A DNA stretch of 25,002 nucleotides, taken from positions 1-25,002 of the forward strand of contig JAEUHU010000483.1 in assembly GCA_016793305.1 (NCBI GenBank). Reading direction: 5' to 3'. Shown piece after piece: positions 22,069 to 25,002 of the stretch. This DNA is from Planctomycetota bacterium (GTDB lineage: Bacteria > Planctomycetota > UBA1135 > UBA2386). The position numbers and the translations under genes were made by a program. The stretch's first letter is position 1, and each line of letters begins with the position of its first letter. A model generated the notes under the pieces. It did no database searches, was not told the DNA's origin, and worked only from the letters and a program-made list of their open reading frames with translations.

Positions 22069-22824
22069 ATGGAAGAGCGACTCGAAGACCTCGACCGCTT
22101 CCCGCACCCGCACCTGGCGGTGGACGTGGCCCTGCTGACCCTGCACGAACGGGCCCTGCACGCCCTGGTGCTGCGGCGGACCGAGGCGCCGTTCGCCGGA
22201 GCCGTGGCACTGCCGGGCGGCTTCGTGCGCATCGACGAGACCCTGCCGGCCGCCGCCGCGCGGGTGCTGGCCGACAAGTGCCGGCTCGACGACGTGTTCC
22301 TCGAGCAGCTGTTCACCTTCGGCGACCTTCGGCGCGACCCGCGCGGCCGCGTCGTCAGCGTCGCCTACTACGCGCTGGTCCCGGCCGCGCGCCTGCTGGC
22401 GCTGCTCGGCGAGGGCGGCGAGCTGGCGCTGCACCGCGTCCAGGTGCCGTGGTCGGGTACGGCCGGCGGGGCCGTGCAGCTCGTCGACGCGGCCGGCAAG
22501 GCGCAGCGGCTCGCGTTCGACCACGCCGAGATCCTCGGCACCACCGTGCAGCGGCTGCGCGGCAAGATCGACTACGCGCCGGTCGGCTTCGAGCTGCTGC
22601 CGCAGCAGTTCACGCTGCTCGACCTGCTCGAGGTGCACCAGGCCGTGCAGGGCAAGGAGCTCAACAAGGACTCGTTCCGCCGCCGCATGCTCGCGTCGGG
22701 CCTGCTGGCCGCGACCGGGCGCTTGCGCAGCGATGGTGCCTGGCGGCCGGCGGCGCTCTATCGCTTCCGCCAGCCGAAGGCCGGCAAGGGCTCGACGAAC
22801 AAGAACCAGGGGAAGAACTCATGA
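22069..22824 (+). CDS. nrtR: NrtR-like Nudix-related transcriptional regulator of NAD metabolism
   Basis: A 251-residue protein. The N-terminal Nudix-like domain (about 15-150) contains HPHLAVDVALLTLHE and a degenerate Nudix box: GFVRIDE keeps the first Gly and Glu57, but the following REUxEExGU stretch is RVLADKCRL (65-73), so the metal-binding glutamates are lost. It should bind rather than cleave ADP-ribose-type ligands. The C-terminal part (about 175-240; YAPVGFELLPQQFTLLDLLE, then KDSFRRRMLASGLL and YRF at the end) is the winged helix characteristic of NrtR. The gene overlaps the next by ATGA. NrtR proteins are repressors that leave DNA when ADP-ribose or related NAD metabolites rise. 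The operator candidate lies just upstream. Confidence 0.9.
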   Translation: MEERLEDLDRFPHPHLAVDVALLTLHERALHALVLRRTEAPFAGAVALPGGFVRIDETLPAAAARVLADKCRLDDVFLEQLFTFGDLRRDPRGRVVSVAYYALVPAARLLALLGEGGELALHRVQVPWSGTAGGAVQLVDAAGKAQRLAFDHAEILGTTVQRLRGKIDYAPVGFELLPQQFTLLDLLEVHQAVQGKELNKDSFRRRMLASGLLAATGRLRSDGAWRPAALYRFRQPKAGKGSTNKNQGKNS

Positions 22825-23696
22825 CCACGAACCTCCCGTTCGACGATCTGGTGCCGTTCGACGACGCCGTGCGCAGTGTCTGGCGCTACCCCGGCGGCGA
22901 AGTCGGCGTGCGCGCGCTGCAGCAGCCGGCACCCGCGCGGCTGCTAGCGCGCGTGCACGGCAGCGACGACCTGCTGGCGCTGCTGATGTTCCTCGGCGCC
23001 GTGCGTGGCCAGGTGCAGCACGTCTGCATCCCCTACCTGCCCTACGCGCGCCAGGACCGCGTCGCCGTCGCGGGCGACCCGATCGCGATCGACGTGCTGG
23101 CCGAACTGCTCGCCACCACCGGCGTGCGCTCGTTCGCGACCGTCGACGCGCACTCGCCGGCGTCGGTGGCGGCGTTCGCCAAGGTCGGTGCCACCCTGAC
23201 GAACGCGCCGATGGCGCCGTGGCTCGCCCGCTACGTGACCCCATTGCTGGCGCGCGCCGACCAGCCGGTCTGGTTCGTGGCGCCCGACAAGGGCGCGCGC
23301 ACCCGCACCGCCGAGGCGGCCGCAGCACTGTCCCGGGCGGATCGGCCGATCGGCGTCGTGCACTGCGAGAAGGTGCGCGACCCACAGACCGGCAAGCTGC
23401 AGGGCTTCCGCGTCGGCGACGACAGCCCGCGTGAGCTCGGCCCCGACCCGCTGGTGGTGATCGTCGACGACATCTGCGACGGTGGCGGCACGTTCCTCGG
23501 CGTCGCCAGCGCCCTGCGAACGCACTACGGCCAAGGACCGCTGCACCTGTGGACGAGCCACGGCATCCACAGCAAGGGCCTCGACGAGTTGGCCACCGCC
23601 TTCGCCACGATCGGCTGCACGGACTCGTTCCGCAGCGGCCGCAGCCATCCTTCCCTTCGCCTCGTCTCGCTGCAGAACCTGGAGAACCGCGCATGA
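22821..23696 (+). CDS. prs: Ribose-phosphate pyrophosphokinase (PRPP synthetase)
   Basis: A 291-residue enzyme, starting at the ATG that overlaps the nrtR stop, with a purine-rich GGGGAAG upstream. YLPYARQDR (72-80) corresponds to the ATP-binding RQDR of PRPP synthetases, VDAHS (108-112) to the metal-binding His region, and VIVDDICDGGGTF (213-225) to the PRPP-binding loop. It makes PRPP from ribose 5-phosphate and ATP. It is shorter than housekeeping Prs (about 315 residues) and sits between nrtR and nadV, so it is probably a dedicated supplier of PRPP for NadV. The same pairing is known in other bacteria and in some large phages. Confidence 0.9.
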   Translation: MTTNLPFDDLVPFDDAVRSVWRYPGGEVGVRALQQPAPARLLARVHGSDDLLALLMFLGAVRGQVQHVCIPYLPYARQDRVAVAGDPIAIDVLAELLATTGVRSFATVDAHSPASVAAFAKVGATLTNAPMAPWLARYVTPLLARADQPVWFVAPDKGARTRTAEAAAALSRADRPIGVVHCEKVRDPQTGKLQGFRVGDDSPRELGPDPLVVIVDDICDGGGTFLGVASALRTHYGQGPLHLWTSHGIHSKGLDELATAFATIGCTDSFRSGRSHPSLRLVSLQNLENRA

Positions 23697-25002
23697 ACAC
23701 GATCCCCGCCCTGGTCCTGACGGACTTCTACAAGACCGACCACCGCCGGCAGTTCCCGGCCGGCACGACCACGGTCTACTCGAACTTCACGCCGCGCGGC
23801 TCGCGCCTGCCCGACGTCGACCACGTGGTGTTCTTCGGGCTGCAGTACTTCGTGATCGAGTACCTGCAGAAGCGCTTCCACGAGACGTTCTTCGCGCTGC
23901 CGAAGGCCAAGGCCGTCGGCGCCTACCGCCGCCGCCTCGACTTCTCGCTCGGTGCGGGTGCCGTGCCGATCGACCACGTCGAAGCCCTGCACGACCTCGG
24001 CCACCTGCCGCTCTGCATCAAGGCACTGCCCGAGGGCACGCGCGTGCCGATGCAGGTGCCGACGCACACGATCGAGAACACCGACCCACGCTTCGCGTGG
24101 TTGACCAACTTCATCGAGACGATGATGAGCGCCGTCGTCTGGGGCCCGTGCACGTCGGCGACGCTCGCCAACCGCTACCGGCGCGTGTTCGAGCAGTACG
24201 CACAGCGCACCGGGGCCCCGCGCGACTTCGTGCGCTGGCAGGGCCACGACTTCTCGTTCCGCGGCATGCACGGCATCGAGGCCGCGTGCACCAGCGGTGC
24301 CGGCCACCTGCTGTCGTTCACCGGCACCGACACGATCCCGGCGATCGACTTCCTCGAGCAGTACTACGGTGCGGACTGCGAGAAGGAACTGATCGGCGGC
24401 AGCGTGCCGGCGACCGAGCACGCGGTGATGTGCGCCGGCGGCAAGGAGACCGAGCTCGACACCTACCGCCGCCTCGTCACCGCGGTCTACCCACGCGGCA
24501 TCGTCAGCGTGGTCAGCGACACGTGGGACTTCTTCGCGGTGATCACGCGCATCCTGCCGCAGCTGAAGAAGGAGATCCTGGCTCGCGACGGCAAACTGGT
24601 GATCCGCCCCGACAGCGGCGACCCGGTCGCGATCCTGGTCGGCGATCCCGCGGCTGCAGCAGGCACTCCGGAGCACAAGGGCCTGATCGAGCTGCTGTGG
24701 GAGATCTTCGGCGGCACCACCACCGAGCGCGGCTTCAAGCAGCTCGACCCGCACATCGGCGCCATCTACGGCGACTCGATCACGCTCGAACGCCAGCACG
24801 CGATCCTCGAAGGCCTGGCGAAGAAGGGCTTCGCGTCGAGCAACGTCGTGCTCGGCATCGGCAGCTACACCTACCAGTACGTGACGCGCGACACGTTCGG
24901 CTTCGCGATGAAGGCGACGTTCTGCACCGTGAACGGCGAGGACCGGCCGATCTACAAGCAGCCGCGCACCGACAGCAAGAAGAACAGCCACCGCGGCCTG
25001 CT
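23693..25002 (+). CDS. nadV: Nicotinamide phosphoribosyltransferase, 3' end outside the window
   Basis: The frame from the ATG at 23693 (overlapping the prs stop, GGAG 11-14 bases upstream) stays open to the end of the window: 436 codons. It reads MNTIPALVLTDFYKTDHRRQ and has the marks of NAMPT/NadV: TDFYKTDH, VYSNFTPRGSR, WQGHDFSFRGMHG, VVSDTWDFF, IRPDSGDP (PRPP/phosphate binding) and IYGDSITL. The enzyme joins nicotinamide and PRPP to give NMN, the salvage route to NAD without deamidation. The family is about 470-490 residues, so only a few dozen residues are missing. A long reading frame on the opposite strand here is a shadow of this gene. Confidence 0.95.
   Translation, partial: MNTIPALVLTDFYKTDHRRQFPAGTTTVYSNFTPRGSRLPDVDHVVFFGLQYFVIEYLQKRFHETFFALPKAKAVGAYRRRLDFSLGAGAVPIDHVEALHDLGHLPLCIKALPEGTRVPMQVPTHTIENTDPRFAWLTNFIETMMSAVVWGPCTSATLANRYRRVFEQYAQRTGAPRDFVRWQGHDFSFRGMHGIEAACTSGAGHLLSFTGTDTIPAIDFLEQYYGADCEKELIGGSVPATEHAVMCAGGKETELDTYRRLVTAVYPRGIVSVVSDTWDFFAVITRILPQLKKEILARDGKLVIRPDSGDPVAILVGDPAAAAGTPEHKGLIELLWEIFGGTTTERGFKQLDPHIGAIYGDSITLERQHAILEGLAKKGFASSNVVLGIGSYTYQYVTRDTFGFAMKATFCTVNGEDRPIYKQPRTDSKKNSHRGL

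Noticed and set aside
23525..24991. Minus-strand open frame of 488 codons at the end of the window
   Set aside because: The plus strand encodes NadV with all family motifs and stays open to the window edge.

Overview
The window is GC-rich throughout (roughly 70% by eye), densely coded and Gram-negative in character: the protein at 8026-8802 has a Sec signal peptide and a beta-barrel-like end. Signal peptides of the A-Q/S-Q type, long GT39-like membrane proteins and a retron of the type with a large reverse transcriptase fit a myxobacterium-like or planctomycete-like bacterium. That placement is an inference of low certainty. No tRNA, rRNA, CRISPR or insertion sequence was seen.

Layout. (1) 1-119, minus: the first residues of a [2Fe-2S] subunit of a molybdenum hydroxylase. 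(2) 288-5682, plus: a complete retron locus made of an ARM/HEAT-repeat protein, a winged-helix/SWIM zinc-finger protein, a msr-msd non-coding RNA (3762-4014) and a retron reverse transcriptase with a long N-terminal extension. This set matches what I recall as the type XIII retron layout. The RNA is recognisable by an 18-nt a1/a2 pairing at its ends and a 110-nt hairpin inside. (3) 5735-10469: a GT39-like polytopic membrane protein, an outer-membrane-like protein, a SMI1/KNR4-like protein with a zinc ribbon, and an exported protein of unknown function. (4) 10700-21862: a biosynthetic locus. A divergent acyl-AMP ligase faces four genes joined by ATGA stop-start overlaps: a TauD-like iron oxygenase, an FcoT-like thioesterase, a polyketide synthase module (ACP-KS-DH-ER-KR-ACP with no acyltransferase domain) and a GNAT-like acyltransferase. 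An ATP-grasp ligase lies beside them. Ligase, oxygenase, FcoT and ACP together are the signature of isonitrile (isocyanide) formation, known from ScoB-E in Streptomyces and Rv0097-Rv0100 in Mycobacterium tuberculosis. Here the usual NRPS is replaced by a reducing PKS module. (5) 22069-25002: an NAD-salvage operon, nrtR-prs-nadV, again with ATGA overlaps, behind what looks like a leaderless promoter overlapping a palindromic operator.

How the parts work together. In the retron, the RT would copy the msd part of its own RNA into a branched RNA-DNA molecule; the ARM and WH-SWIM proteins are the probable effector or regulatory partners in anti-phage defence. In the biosynthetic locus, the ligase would load an acyl chain on an ACP, FcoT and the oxygenase would install the isonitrile, the PKS module would extend and reduce the chain with extender units loaded from elsewhere, and the GNAT protein (possibly with the ATP-grasp ligase) would release or conjugate it. 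In the NAD operon, the PRPP synthetase supplies PRPP to NadV, which turns nicotinamide into NMN, under control of NrtR. The two most rewarding items are the retron and the PKS-type isonitrile cluster.
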